This document shows, piece after piece, positions 50,748 through 59,555 of a stretch of 64,000 nt of DNA (its first letter is position 1; every line of letters begins with the position of its first letter). The notes below the pieces were generated by a model that searched no databases, had not been told where the DNA came from, and saw only the letters and a list, made by a program, of their open reading frames with translations. This DNA is from Candidatus Thiosymbion ectosymbiont of Catanema sp. Cochon2018 (GTDB lineage Bacteria > Pseudomonadota > Gammaproteobacteria > Chromatiales > Chromatiaceae). The position numbers and the translations under genes are program-made. The DNA lies in assembly GCA_011392765.1 (NCBI GenBank), contig WYCW01000005.1, positions 244,454-308,453 on the forward strand. The letters run 5' to 3'.

Positions 50748-51833
50748 ATGACACGATTCAAATGGCATAAAATCGAAGAGCTACAAAACGAGATCGTCGC
50801 GTTCGCGTTCCGTGACTGCGACCAGGGCTGGCGTTCCGAGGTCGAGGAGCCAGACCCGAAGACCCATCCGGACACCGACGAGTATTATGGGTCCAGGATC
50901 TTCATCAAGGAGACCAGGGACGGGGGGGAGACCTGGGCGCCGGTCCATGTGGGCGATCATGTACTCGACCCGCTGAGATACCAGGCAGCAACCGGCCGCC
51001 TGTGGGCGATAAAGGTCGTTGCCCATGGTCCGGTAAAAATCCGGCTACCGTACGATTTCTCACTGGTGGTCAGTGATGACGGCGGGCGCCATTGGCGTGA
51101 GTACTGTGCCCTGCCCCACGGTATGAAAGGTTTCGAGCTCATCGATGACCGCAGGGGCTATGCCTGGACCAGTGCATCACTCCATGCCACGGCCGATGGC
51201 GGCGAGCACTGGCGCCGGCTGGCCAGGATAGATGGCACTCCATACAGTGCACCTATGGAAGCTGTCGGCGCGGATGGCACCTTCTATTTCATCCGCGACC
51301 ACGACCGCCAGGTGTTCGCTATCGACCCCTGGCAGGGGATCGAGCGGGCCATCCCCTTGCCCGAGGGCTTCACACCCCGGATGCTGTCGGTCGCCAAGGC
51401 CGACAACCGCCTGTTCATCCTGGGTCGGACCCATGAGCAATGGAAGCTGATCCTGCTGGAGGACCACCGGATGATCGGCATGAGCGATGTCCCCGCGGAC
51501 TCCGAGTGGCGTCCTGTAGAGCTTGTCTATGATAACGGCGTCCTGAATCTGATCTGTCGCCGGAGTAATCCGTCCTTTTCCCCTTTCGAGGGAAGGCGCA
51601 ATTATTTTCTGGCCATGGACGGGCAGGGCTGGGACATCCAGGCCCTCTCCGGTAAGACGAGATTCCACCGGTTCGGGTTTGCGGGGACCTGCGCCTGGGG
51701 TCTGCGGATCTCGCTGCTCAGGGGGGTCTGGGAGGTCTGGCGGCGGACCGCGGAACCGGCCGTAACCGGGAATGACGGCGGTGACTGTTGGACACCGATG
51801 GATAACTCCGGCTCCCAGGCTCCAGCCTCATGA
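50748..51833 (+). CDS. Beta-propeller (BNR/WD40-like) protein, candidate immunity
   Basis: 361 residues beginning MTRFKWHKIEELQNEIVAFA. BNR-type motifs recur: ETRDGGETWAPVH, VVSDDGGRHWREYC and HATADGGEHWRRLA, each a SxDGGxxW blade strand. There is no signal peptide. Placed 58 bases after the extended vgrG, it is a plausible immunity protein for the effector domain; BNR-like proteins are known in such positions. A second copy of its start lies at 51925. Confidence 0.75.
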   Translation: MTRFKWHKIEELQNEIVAFAFRDCDQGWRSEVEEPDPKTHPDTDEYYGSRIFIKETRDGGETWAPVHVGDHVLDPLRYQAATGRLWAIKVVAHGPVKIRLPYDFSLVVSDDGGRHWREYCALPHGMKGFELIDDRRGYAWTSASLHATADGGEHWRRLARIDGTPYSAPMEAVGADGTFYFIRDHDRQVFAIDPWQGIERAIPLPEGFTPRMLSVAKADNRLFILGRTHEQWKLILLEDHRMIGMSDVPADSEWRPVELVYDNGVLNLICRRSNPSFSPFEGRRNYFLAMDGQGWDIQALSGKTRFHRFGFAGTCAWGLRISLLRGVWEVWRRTAEPAVTGNDGGDCWTPMDNSGSQAPAS

Positions 51834-51839
51834 AACCGT

Positions 51840-51925
51840 AACCGTTCAGCCCCCCCGCTCACTATTCAGGAAACCAGAACTCCAATGAGTTATCCCCATA
51901 TCGAGGAGGAATCGGAAGAGGGGGC
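51840..51925. repeat. AACCGTTCAG inverted-repeat element, copy 1
   Basis: AACCGTTCAGCCCCCCC opens and GGGGGCTGAACGGTT closes an 86-base element. A related 109-base copy is at 58526-58634. Confidence 0.7.
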
Positions 51926-51961
51926 TGAACGGTTATGAAACGATTCAAATGGCACAAAATC
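51925..51961 (+). pseudogene. Start of a second beta-propeller gene, cut by an IS1-like element
   Basis: ATG at 51925 begins MKRFKWHKIG, almost the same as the gene at 50748 (MTRFKWHKIE). After 12 codons the IS1-like relict at 51962 interrupts it. No later part of this gene is found beyond the relict. Confidence 0.7.
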
Positions 51962-52281
51962 GGTAGTGTTTTGATTTTGTTGTTATTGGCTTTAAAGTGT
52001 CATCTCAATGATTTGGTGTTTCGTTTCTGGTAACCGCCCTTTGTCAGAATAATCCTGGATAAAGGTTTTGCCCTCACAGGTCTGATCTTTACCTATAAAA
52101 CGCTGCTTGCCGTTGCTGGTTTTGCCATGTTTCGTCACGTCAGTACCATTGCAGACAGGGCATTTTATGGAGAGTAATATCATAGGAGTTTCCTCGGCAA
52201 AATTCTGTTCGGTTTAATGATTAATGTTCAGACAATTATATCATATGATTTATAATAAAAAAACAAAATAATAACACCACC
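51962..52281 (-). mobile_element. IS1-like relict with both ends (320 bp)
   Basis: Ends are GGTGGTGTTATTATTTTGTT and GGTAGTGTTTTGATTTTGTT, inverted. Inside is an InsA frame (51992-52183): VKCPVCNGTDVTKHGKTSNG-like IKCPVCNGTDVTKHG, KQRFIGKDQTCEGKTF with a Cys-to-Gly change, and a stop before the DDE part. InsB is missing. It could move only with a helper transposase. Confidence 0.8.
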
Positions 52282-52290
52282 TCCAAGTCC

Positions 52291-52425
52291 AATTATTTGC
52301 GTGGAACCAGCAGCTTCGAGGAGCATTACGATAAAGTTCCCGATTCCCACAAAGACCGCTATCGCAAAGAGTGGGACAAGCGTTATAAGGCGGCCTACGA
52401 GGCCAAGCATCCATCGGGAAAGTAA
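52291..52425 (+). pseudogene. C-terminal fragment of an unknown protein
   Basis: Open frame NYLRGTSSFEEHYDKVPDSH, KDRYRKEWDKRYKAAYEAKH PSGK and TAA. Charged and helical. It lies right after the IS1-like relict, in the T6SS island, and may be the end of an effector; no family known. Confidence 0.4.
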
Positions 52426-52500
52426 CGATCAGGAGTCGATATGGCCGAATCGAGTTGCTGGAGGCCCGCCTTTCCTGACATAGCGACCTCAGGAGCGAAT

Positions 52501-53307
52501 ATGAATGTAGCCATTGCCGCGGCTATCCGGGCAAAGAAAAAGGCCATCCAGATCGAGACCCATGGCATCGGTATCGAGCTCCTGCGGGTCGAGCCGGGGA
52601 GCTTCGATCTCGGCTCTCCGAGTACGGAAGCAGGCCGACACCCGAGTGAAGGTCCGATCCGGCGGGTGACCCTGACCCGACCCTTTTATCTCGGCAAGTA
52701 TCCGGTCACCCAGGGCCAGTACACGGCCGTAACCGGCAAGGCCCCGGCCCGGCCGGCGGGGCCGAATGTCGCCATCGAGCGACTCTCGTATGTGGACACT
52801 CTCGAGTTCTGCGACGACCTGACCAAGGCGACGGGGGTGACGGTGGGCCTGCCGTTCGAGGCCCAGTGGGAATATGCCTGCCGGGCGGGGACCACTACTC
52901 GCTTCTGGTCCGGGGACACGGAGGAAGACCTGGCCCGGGTGGGCTGGTACCGGGAAAATTCCGAAGGCCATGCCTGGGAAGTGGGCCTCAAACCCGCCAA
53001 TCCCTGGGGATTTCATGACATGCACGGCAACGTATACGAATGTTGCCGGGACGCTCTACCCTACTATGGCGCGATTTCCCTTACCGATCCCGTGGGCAAG
53101 ATCGACGAGTGGGAGCGGGGGATGCGACCGTCACTTCCGCCGCTGGACCAGCTTGGTCCAATCGGGTTGTTAAGGGGCAGCAAATGGGAGGGGATGATGC
53201 GGGGTGGTTTTTGGGGATCGCCTGCCGACTATTGCCGTTCAGCGAGCCACGTGTGGAGTATCGACGAGGTTGCCGGGATGGGGCTGAGGATCGCCATTGC
53301 CGGCTAA
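52501..53307 (+). CDS. Formylglycine-generating-enzyme-like (SUMF1) domain protein
   Basis: 268 residues from ATG 52501, 7 bases after CAGGAG. The FGE fold is marked by LLRVEPGSFDLGSPSTEAGR, FYLGKYPVTQGQYTAVTG, LPFEAQWEYACRAGTTTRFW, GFHDMHGNVYECCRD and the end RGGFWGSPADYCRSASH. Such proteins oxidise Cys in sulfatases or act as accessory domains; several T6SS islands carry one next to VgrG. The paired catalytic Cys of true FGE is not evident, so non-enzymatic roles are possible. The frame start at 52441 has no ribosome site. Confidence 0.75.
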   Translation: MNVAIAAAIRAKKKAIQIETHGIGIELLRVEPGSFDLGSPSTEAGRHPSEGPIRRVTLTRPFYLGKYPVTQGQYTAVTGKAPARPAGPNVAIERLSYVDTLEFCDDLTKATGVTVGLPFEAQWEYACRAGTTTRFWSGDTEEDLARVGWYRENSEGHAWEVGLKPANPWGFHDMHGNVYECCRDALPYYGAISLTDPVGKIDEWERGMRPSLPPLDQLGPIGLLRGSKWEGMMRGGFWGSPADYCRSASHVWSIDEVAGMGLRIAIAG

Positions 53308-53339
53308 CCGTCCTTTTAGAAAAAGCAGAAAGCGGTGTT

Positions 53340-53679
53340 GGTGGAAGCCATTGCCGGAAATCGAAGATTTCCCCGTACCTTTAGCCCTCCATAATAATAC
53401 ATTATTGGCAGGGTAACCTTCCAAAAACTGCACTGTGTTATCGACCAGGATTTCCTTTTGCTTATCGATCCCGATCAGGCCATCAAGATCAATTAGTTTT
53501 GGTATTTTACTTCATGAAAGCAAGCATTATCATCCGTCTTACGCCACGTAAACGCAAGATACTTATCAAAGTCGCAATCTCTAGCAGAACGCTCACCAGT
53601 CAAATTCACATTTACTTTTTCTAAAGTGTCCGAAATCTGCCTTAATATGTCAGTTATCTCGTTTCCCATTCTGATACTC
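53340..53679 (-). pseudogene. DUF815 AAA protein, N-terminal remnant with frameshift
   Basis: The first frame (53679 down) reads MGNEITDILRQISDTLEKVN and DFDKYLAFTWRKTDDNACFH then stops. The next frame continues LIDLDGLIGIDKQKEILVDN, TVQFLEGYPANNVLLWRAKG and TGKSSIS, the DUF815 P-loop (GxxGTGKS with Arg for Gly). The rest of the ATPase is gone. Confidence 0.65.
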
Positions 53680-53740
53680 TCTATGTTCTAAATGTAGACA
53701 CATGAAGAATGAGTCTTGATGATAAACCTCATCATCAAGA

Positions 53741-54007
53741 GGCGGTGTTATTATTTTGTTTTTTTTATTATAAATCATTGTGATATAATTGTCTGAACAT
53801 TAATCATTAAACCGAACAGAATTTCGGGATGATAGGTTATGGGCTTGCTGTTTCCCTCGCCCAGCGCGCTTGGCCCCAGCGTAGCAAAGGGCCAAGGACG
53901 GCCCGTGCCCAACATGCTCAGGAAAAAGCCCATAACCTATCATTCCGAATCGTTATGAATTTGGTATTTCTATTTAAAGCCAATAACAACAAAATTAAAA
54001 CACTACC
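53741..54007 (+). mobile_element. MITE-like IS1 derivative (267 bp)
   Basis: Ends GGCGGTGTTATTATTTTGTT and GGTAGTGTTTTAATTTTGTT (inverted), with the same subterminal DNA as the relict at 51962 (GATATAATTGTCTGAACATT). InsA is missing; instead a hairpin with GATGATAGGTTATGGGCTT arms around GTTGGGCACGGGCC-like repeats fills the middle. Confidence 0.75.
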
Positions 54008-54043
54008 AACCTCACGACCTGACTTTTGACCACCGTACTCCCC

Positions 54044-54496
54044 ATGGACCCGCATATCCGACAAATACCCGCCCCCGGCGTTTTTCAGCGCCTGGCTACC
54101 TTATTCTACGATCTGGTGCTCCTGTTCGGCGTGCTCATGATCGCGGTCACCTTCCTCATTATCCCCTACGACCTCATCCTGGGCGTGCCCTTTCCCCATG
54201 ATGAGCGCTTCCACCGTTTCGGATTGCGCCTTTACCTCCTCACAACCATCGGCCTGTTTTTCGGGTTCTTTTGGCTCCGCGGTGGTCAGACGCTCGGAAT
54301 GCGCACTTGGCGGTTGCGACTCGTACGCGAAGATGGAGCCCCTTTAAGGCCGCGCGACGCCCTGCTGCGATTATTGTGGGCGACCCTCTGTCTCGCGCCT
54401 GCCGGTGCCGGCCTGTTGTGGATGCTGTTCGACCGGGACCGCTTGACCTGTTACGACCGACTCTCACATACCCGACCGATCCGGGTGAAGGATTGA
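54044..54496 (+). CDS. RDD-family membrane protein
   Basis: 150 residues from MDPHIRQIPAPGVFQRLATL, with three or four hydrophobic segments. LFYDLVLLFGVLMIAVTFLI has the Asp of the RDD domain, and GGQTLGMRTWRLRLVREDGA is the diagnostic loop. RDD proteins are small membrane proteins with possible ion-antiport or structural roles. A TTG at 54026 in frame is an alternative start. Intact. Confidence 0.85.
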   Translation: MDPHIRQIPAPGVFQRLATLFYDLVLLFGVLMIAVTFLIIPYDLILGVPFPHDERFHRFGLRLYLLTTIGLFFGFFWLRGGQTLGMRTWRLRLVREDGAPLRPRDALLRLLWATLCLAPAGAGLLWMLFDRDRLTCYDRLSHTRPIRVKD

Positions 54497-54563
54497 TCGG
54501 CTGCGATCAATGAGCGGATACCCCCTCTCCCAGGAGGAGGGTGTCGCAGAAGCCCATCCGTGG

Positions 54564-54630
54564 GGCGTAGCGCAGGCGTCCCCGCCTGCATTTTTCGATG
54601 CAGGCAAGAACGCCTGCGCTACTTTTACGA
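54564..54630. repeat. GCGTAGCGCAGGCG hairpin
   Basis: GCGTAGCGCAGGCG ... GCCTGCATTTTTCGATGCAGGC ... CGCCTGCGCTAC is a perfect-looking hairpin of about 60 bases in the gap after the RDD gene. It is bracketed by GGAGGGTGTCGTA direct repeats. Confidence 0.6.
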
Positions 54631-54770
54631 CACCCTCCCAGGAGGGTGTCGTAAAGGTAAGGGTTGGTTCTGAAGATCTCTCCCTACGGTCGAGACGACC
54701 AAGCTATACTGTCAAGACGACCTGATCTCACAGGATTTGACTCCGGTGGCAGGATCGGAAAATACCGCCG

Positions 54771-56033
54771 CTACTCGGCATAGCCCGAGCCCGCGCCTTC
54801 GCGGGAGTCGCGCGCGAAGTAGCTTACCTTGCCTGCCGGGACGACTGTGATACCGGAGTCGGAAACATGAAAGCGTCGGCGGTCCGCCGCCGCATCGTAC
54901 CCCAAGCGTTCTCCGGCCTCGATCCTGTTGTGGCGATCGACGATGACACGCCGCAGGCGCGCCCCTTTGCAGATGCGCACATAGTCCATGACGATGCACT
55001 CGTCGAGCTCGACATCCTCTTCGATCACGGCCTCACGGCGAATGATGGAGTCAGTGATGCGCGTGCCGTCGTGGATCACCGTCGCCGCGCCGAGCAGGGT
55101 ATTACGCAGCTCGCCGCCCAGGACCCTGGCCACGGGCCCTTGATAGCCGCTCGAGTACACGGGCCAGTGGGGATTGAACATATCGAAAACCGGCTCGGCG
55201 CCCAGGACATCCTTCTGGGCCTCGAAGTAGGCGTCGATGGTGCCCACATCCCGCCAGTAGACGGGTTGCTCATAGGGCTTGATGTTCGGGATCTCATTGG
55301 TCGCAAAGTCGTAGGCGAATAGCCGGTGGGTATCGAGCAGGCGGGGCAGGACATGTCCCCCGAAATCGGTTTCTCCCCGTTTGCGGGCCTCCTCCAAAGA
55401 CTCCAACAGGACATCCGCATTGAAGATGTAGTTTCCCATGGAGGCAAAGGCCTGGGTAGGGTTGTCCGGCATGGGGGCGGGGTGGTCCGGCTTCTCCTGG
55501 AATTCCCAGATGCGGCCGTCCGGACCGGTGGCAATGACCCCGAAGCTGCTGGCCTCCTGCAGGGGCACGGGGAGGGCGGCGATGGTCACATGGGCGTCGC
55601 GCTCTTGGTGGAAGTCGACCATCTGACGGATGTCCATGCGATAGATGTGGTCGGCACCGAAGACGGCGACCAGGTCAGGGCGGTGTTCCTCGATGAGATC
55701 GATGTTCTGATGCACCGCGTCGGCGGTGCCCTGGAACCAGTTCTGTTCGCCCGTCCGCATTTGAGGTGGGACCACGGTGACGAATTGCTCGTGCATCAAG
55801 GGGGAGATGGTCCAGCCCTTGCGCACGTGCTCGATCAAGGATTGGGACTTGTACTGCACCAGCAGATAGATGGTCCGAATCTGGGAGTTCACCAGGTTGC
55901 TCAGCACGAAGTCTATGATCCGGTAGCGGGCACCGAAGGGCACCGACGGCTTTGACCGAGCCGTGGTCAACGGCTGCAGGCGGGAACCTTGGCCACCGGC
56001 CATGACGAAGGCAGTGATTCGATCGGTAGACAT
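54771..56033 (-). CDS. glgC: Glucose-1-phosphate adenylyltransferase
   Basis: 420 residues from MSTDRITAFVMAGGQGSRLQ, with GAGGAGAAAAT before the ATG. Motifs: the nucleotide-binding GGQGSRLQPLTTARSKPSVP, YRIIDFVLSNLVNS, HIYRMDIRQMVDFH, FEAQKDVL and the left-handed beta-helix end (GTRITDSIIRREAVIEEDVE). It makes ADP-glucose, the donor for the GlgM-like enzyme at 17484. It is 36 kb from the other glg genes. The long N-terminal extension of the frame is not homologous. Confidence 0.95.
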   Translation of the reverse strand: MSTDRITAFVMAGGQGSRLQPLTTARSKPSVPFGARYRIIDFVLSNLVNSQIRTIYLLVQYKSQSLIEHVRKGWTISPLMHEQFVTVVPPQMRTGEQNWFQGTADAVHQNIDLIEEHRPDLVAVFGADHIYRMDIRQMVDFHQERDAHVTIAALPVPLQEASSFGVIATGPDGRIWEFQEKPDHPAPMPDNPTQAFASMGNYIFNADVLLESLEEARKRGETDFGGHVLPRLLDTHRLFAYDFATNEIPNIKPYEQPVYWRDVGTIDAYFEAQKDVLGAEPVFDMFNPHWPVYSSGYQGPVARVLGGELRNTLLGAATVIHDGTRITDSIIRREAVIEEDVELDECIVMDYVRICKGARLRRVIVDRHNRIEAGERLGYDAAADRRRFHVSDSGITVVPAGKVSYFARDSREGAGSGYAE

Positions 56034-56608
56034 ATTTTCTCCTCGCACCCGGCGGAATCGAGCACGCTGGTTATTCGTTCGCTCCTGGATCCCGAGCCTT
56101 GCGGCGTTGGCTTCCACGCGCCCATTTTCCATGATTTTGATGTGGTGGCGAAAATGTAGCGGGAGGGCGTTTCGGCTGCCTGGCTGATCGCGGCTAGCAT
56201 AGAGACTCTGCGGTGCCCGCGCAAGCCCGGTCCCTCCTGGGTAAATCCTGCCGAAAACATAGTCTTGGAGGAATGGCCGATCCGGCATCGGAAAGGGTAA
56301 CTACCGCAGACAGCTTGGACAGGGTGGACCTAAGGAGACGAGAGGTTGCGGTGGGCGCACAGGTCCCCTGCGTTCTCGCGGCTATCTCCCGTCCACCCGG
56401 TCCATAAGGTCCACAAGGTCCACCGCGGGGCTACCCCGGACCCCTCATATGCCTCCACAGCCACGCTTGAGCCGGCCCCCCCTTCTCCCGCGGTGCCGCG
56501 CAAGGCAAAGAAGCCGTGTTCCCGATTTGCACCAGGCGAGCCGGTAGCCGAGAATAGGACAAAATCGACAAGCGGGACCAAAACCTTTCGTTCCTTAAGG
56601 AGACTTTC
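56034..56608. other. Intergenic region without supported gene
   Basis: Between glgC and the AhpD-Rieske gene (divergent), with no convincing frame. Short GTCCACAAGGTCCACCG repeats lie at 56385-56435. Promoters for both genes must lie here. Confidence 0.5.
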
Positions 56609-57235
56609 ATGAGCGACGCCCTGAATTACCTGATCAAGGTCCGCCCCGAGGCCATGGGCAACTATTTCAAGTTCCTCAAGAAGGCCGGAGACCACCTGGA
56701 TCCCCGTACCCGCGACCTGATCTCCGTAATCACCAAGGTCGCCGTCAAGACCGAGCCCGGATTCCGACAGTACCTCACGCGGGCGCTGCGCAACGGCGCC
56801 AGCCCCCAAGAGGTGATCGACGCCTTGCTGATGGCCTTTCCGGTCCTGGGGCTGGCCAAGATCGTCTGGGCCATGGAGATACTGCTCGATATGGACATCC
56901 CCGAATTCCGCCCGGAGAACCTGGACGCCGAGCCGTCCTGGCATCGGCTCGGGGCCCTGGATGAGTTGCCGGTAGGAGAAATCAGCTTTCTCGAGGCCGC
57001 GGGCCGCCACCTGTTCGTCTCCCGCAAAGGCGATCAGATCAAGGTCTTCGATTCTCGCTGTCCCCATCAGGTCACGGACATCCCCCACCTGGCCTTGAAA
57101 AACGGCAAGCTCACCTGCCCGAAGCACAATTGGGCCTTCGACGCCGAGACCGGCGAGTGTTTGGAGGTAGGTAACCGACCCCTGCGGGCGTTCGAGCACA
57201 AGATCGAGGATGGGCAACTGCTCGCCTATTGGTAG
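56609..57235 (+). CDS. AhpD-like (carboxymuconolactone decarboxylase fold) fused to a Rieske domain
   Basis: 208 residues. Residues 1-100 are an AhpD-like helical domain (PRTRDLISVITKVAVKTEPG; SPQEVIDALLMAFPVLGLAK) without the CxxC of peroxidase-active members. Residues about 110-208 form a Rieske [2Fe-2S] domain with CPH (DSRCPHQVTDIPH) and CPKH (LTCPKHNWAFDAETGEC). AGGAGACTTTC precedes the ATG. An electron-carrier role is likely, with the partner unknown. Confidence 0.85.
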   Translation: MSDALNYLIKVRPEAMGNYFKFLKKAGDHLDPRTRDLISVITKVAVKTEPGFRQYLTRALRNGASPQEVIDALLMAFPVLGLAKIVWAMEILLDMDIPEFRPENLDAEPSWHRLGALDELPVGEISFLEAAGRHLFVSRKGDQIKVFDSRCPHQVTDIPHLALKNGKLTCPKHNWAFDAETGECLEVGNRPLRAFEHKIEDGQLLAYW

Positions 57236-57248
57236 TCGAAGACGGCGG

Positions 57249-57398
57249 CATGAACGGAGAGGACCCGACCATGGCCCAGTGGTCGCAGTGGCTGTGGGTG
57301 GGGGCCGTGGTGTTGTGGACCATGAAGGAAACTACGAATCGCGCGAATCCACGCAAAATTGTCATCCCGAACCGAAGGGAGGGATCTTATTCGCGCTG
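57249..57398 (+). pseudogene. Fragment of a small membrane protein
   Basis: MNGEDPTMAQWSQWLWVGAV and VLWTMK look like a real transmembrane start, then the frame enters an ACGAATCGCGCGAATC hairpin repeat (57331-57418). It is probably a truncated gene; weakly supported. Confidence 0.3.
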
Positions 57399-57480
57399 AT
57401 TCGCGTGATTCGTAGTTTCGAGGGTAGGACAGCCCATAGCGGCCGGTACTTGTCGACTGGTGCGATCGTCGCATTTCGCC

Positions 57481-58383
57481 ATGAATCTTCCCGAAACCGA
57501 GAGCGGTCATCCGCGGACCCCGGAGTGGCGGGAGCGGTTGCTCCTCTATGCCAGGCTGGTGCGTCTGGACCGGCCCATCGGCATTTTCCTGCTCCTGTGG
57601 CCCGCGCTGTGGGCGCTCTGGATCGCGGGAGAGGGACACCCGCCCTGGCCGATCGTGCTCATCTTCGTGGCCGGGGTGGTCCTGATGCGCTCCGCGGGCT
57701 GCGCCATCAACGACTTCGCGGACCGGGACCTCGACGGGCAGGTCATCCGTACCCGGGGGCGTCCGATTGCGGCCGGACTTATAAGTCCCAGAGAGGCCCT
57801 CGGGGTGTTCCTGGTACTGAGCCTCGTCTCCTTTGCCCTGGTCTTGCTCCTCGATCGGCGGACGGTCGCGCTGTCGGTGGTAGCCCTGGGACTTGCCGTC
57901 GTCTATCCCTTCATGAAGCGCTACACCCAAGTGCCCCAGCTCTTCCTGGGGATGGCTTTCGGTTGGGCTATACCCATGGCCTTCACCGCCGTTGTCGGGT
58001 CGGTGCCCTGGTCGGCCTGGTTCTTGTTCGGCGCTACCGTCGTCTGGGCCCTGGTCTACGATACCCAATATGCCATGGCGGATCGGGAGGACGACCTCAA
58101 GGTCGGTATCAAATCCACCGCCATCCTCTTCGGCCGTTACGATCGCTTGATCATCGGCCTGTTGCAGGGGTTGCTGCTGATCCTGCTGGCCTATGTCGGA
58201 TACCTGGCGGGGCGGGGTATCTGGTATGGCCTCGGGCTTGCCGCCGCCGCCGTCCTGGCCGTGCGTCATCAGTACCTGATACGGGACCGGGAGCCTGCGG
58301 CTTGCTTCCGCGCCTTCCTTGACAATAATTACCTGGGGATGGCCGTGTTTCTCGGATTGGTCGCGGACTATGCCCTGAGCTAG
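57481..58383 (+). CDS. ubiA: 4-hydroxybenzoate polyprenyltransferase
   Basis: 300 residues from MNLPETESGHPRTPEWRERL. The two Asp-rich motifs are NDFADRDLDGQVIRTRGRPI and YDTQYAMADREDDLKVGIKS, and nine hydrophobic segments follow the UbiA fold. It attaches the polyprenyl chain to 4-hydroxybenzoate in ubiquinone synthesis, the quinone used by NapC/NapGH. No ubiC is next to it. Intact. Confidence 0.95.
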   Translation: MNLPETESGHPRTPEWRERLLLYARLVRLDRPIGIFLLLWPALWALWIAGEGHPPWPIVLIFVAGVVLMRSAGCAINDFADRDLDGQVIRTRGRPIAAGLISPREALGVFLVLSLVSFALVLLLDRRTVALSVVALGLAVVYPFMKRYTQVPQLFLGMAFGWAIPMAFTAVVGSVPWSAWFLFGATVVWALVYDTQYAMADREDDLKVGIKSTAILFGRYDRLIIGLLQGLLLILLAYVGYLAGRGIWYGLGLAAAAVLAVRHQYLIRDREPAACFRAFLDNNYLGMAVFLGLVADYALS

Positions 58384-58432
58384 GGGCTGTTGACATTACC
58401 GGCCGGGTACTGTGAGGCGAGTAGGTTCGATG

Positions 58433-58665
58433 GTAACCGCCCATAGGTGTTCGGGGTTTTTTCGCTTAAATTTCATATGGTTAATCTTATTGTTTTCGAG
58501 GCGGCGAAACGCTTGTTCACTTCATCGGATGGGAACCGTTCAGATCCCCCCTTCTGGATTTCGGCCCAGTTCGTCTGTAACCCGTTGATTTCTCGTTTTC
58601 AGGATCAGGATTTCGAGGGGGAGCTGAACGGTTAAAAAAATCCCGAACACCTATGGGTAACCGCC
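58433..58665. mobile_element. Inverted-repeat element with CCATAGGTGTTCGGG ends
   Basis: GGTAACCGCCCATAGGTGTT CGGGG at the left matches ACCCATAGGTGTTCGGGA on the complementary strand at the right, about 22 bases identical. Nested inside is the 58526-58634 AACCGTTCAG element (GAACCGTTCAGATCCCCCC ... GGGGGAGCTGAACGGTT). It lies between ubiA and dsbA. A 62-residue frame inside is not supported as a gene. Confidence 0.7.
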
Positions 58666-58779
58666 GTTTTTCCGCAAATGAACGCAAGTTAATGCAAAGG
58701 CTTTGATTTGCGGATAAATCTTCCGTTCAAAGGTGGTGGGGCCGCCGGTCTCCGGCCAAACAGAGGAGAAACGAGAGCG

Positions 58780-59427
58780 ATGAGAATGAACGCCGTGCTG
58801 GGAGTGGTTTTGGGGGCACTGCTTGCGGTCCAGGCCTGGGCCGTCGAAGAGGGCGCCGTGGTGGAGGGGATCGACTACACCGAGCTGACCAGGCCGCAGC
58901 CTACCGAGAGCAGGGAGAAGATCGAAGTCCTGGAGGTCTTCATGTACAGCTGCCCCCATTGCTTCTATCTGGAGCCGACGCTCGATAAGTGGCTCGCGAC
59001 CAAACCCGAGAACGTGACGTTCGATCGTATGCCGGCGCTTTTCGGCGCCAAGGTCATACCCCACGCCAAGGCCTACTACGCCGCGGAGCTGATCGGAAAG
59101 GGCGAACAGTTCCACTTGCCCCTGTTTTGGGCGTTGCACGAGAACAAACAGACAATCTGGGACGAGGAAGCCCTGGTAACCTTCGCCGAGACACAGGGTA
59201 TCGACGGGAAAGAGTTCCGTAATGCCTACCACTCTTTCGACGTCGACATGCGGGTGCGCCGGGCAGCGGAGATGCGTGAGCATTTCGGCATCGACAGCGT
59301 CCCCACGATCATCGTCAACGGCAAATACCGCACCAGCCCGGCGCAGGTCGGCAGCAGGAAAAAATTGATCCGGGTAATCGACCACCTGATTGGAATCGAG
59401 TCTGGTAAAGAAACGCCCCCCCCATAA
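58780..59427 (+). CDS. dsbA: DsbA-like thiol:disulfide oxidoreductase
   Basis: 215 residues from MRMNAVLGVVLGALLAVQAW, a Sec signal ending AWA. The active site is VFMYSCPHCFYLEP (CPHC) and the cis-Pro loop is GIDSVPTIIVNGKY. It introduces disulfides into periplasmic proteins. GAGGAGAAACG precedes the ATG. TTTGCGGATAAATCTTCCGT repeats lie just before (about 58709) and after (about 59456) the gene. Confidence 0.93.
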   Translation: MRMNAVLGVVLGALLAVQAWAVEEGAVVEGIDYTELTRPQPTESREKIEVLEVFMYSCPHCFYLEPTLDKWLATKPENVTFDRMPALFGAKVIPHAKAYYAAELIGKGEQFHLPLFWALHENKQTIWDEEALVTFAETQGIDGKEFRNAYHSFDVDMRVRRAAEMREHFGIDSVPTIIVNGKYRTSPAQVGSRKKLIRVIDHLIGIESGKETPPP

Positions 59428-59555
59428 CCGCAATTATTTGCGGCCATTTGCGTTTATTTGCGGATAAATCTTCCGTGAAAATCCTGCTCGTTCAATGGCA
59501 TCGGTATTTAAGAACATCTGTACCGGATACGTGCTCACCCTGATGCCGACCGTGG

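Noticed and set aside
58447..58635. 62-residue frame between ubiA and dsbA
   Set aside because: It lies wholly inside nested inverted-repeat elements and has no gene-like features.
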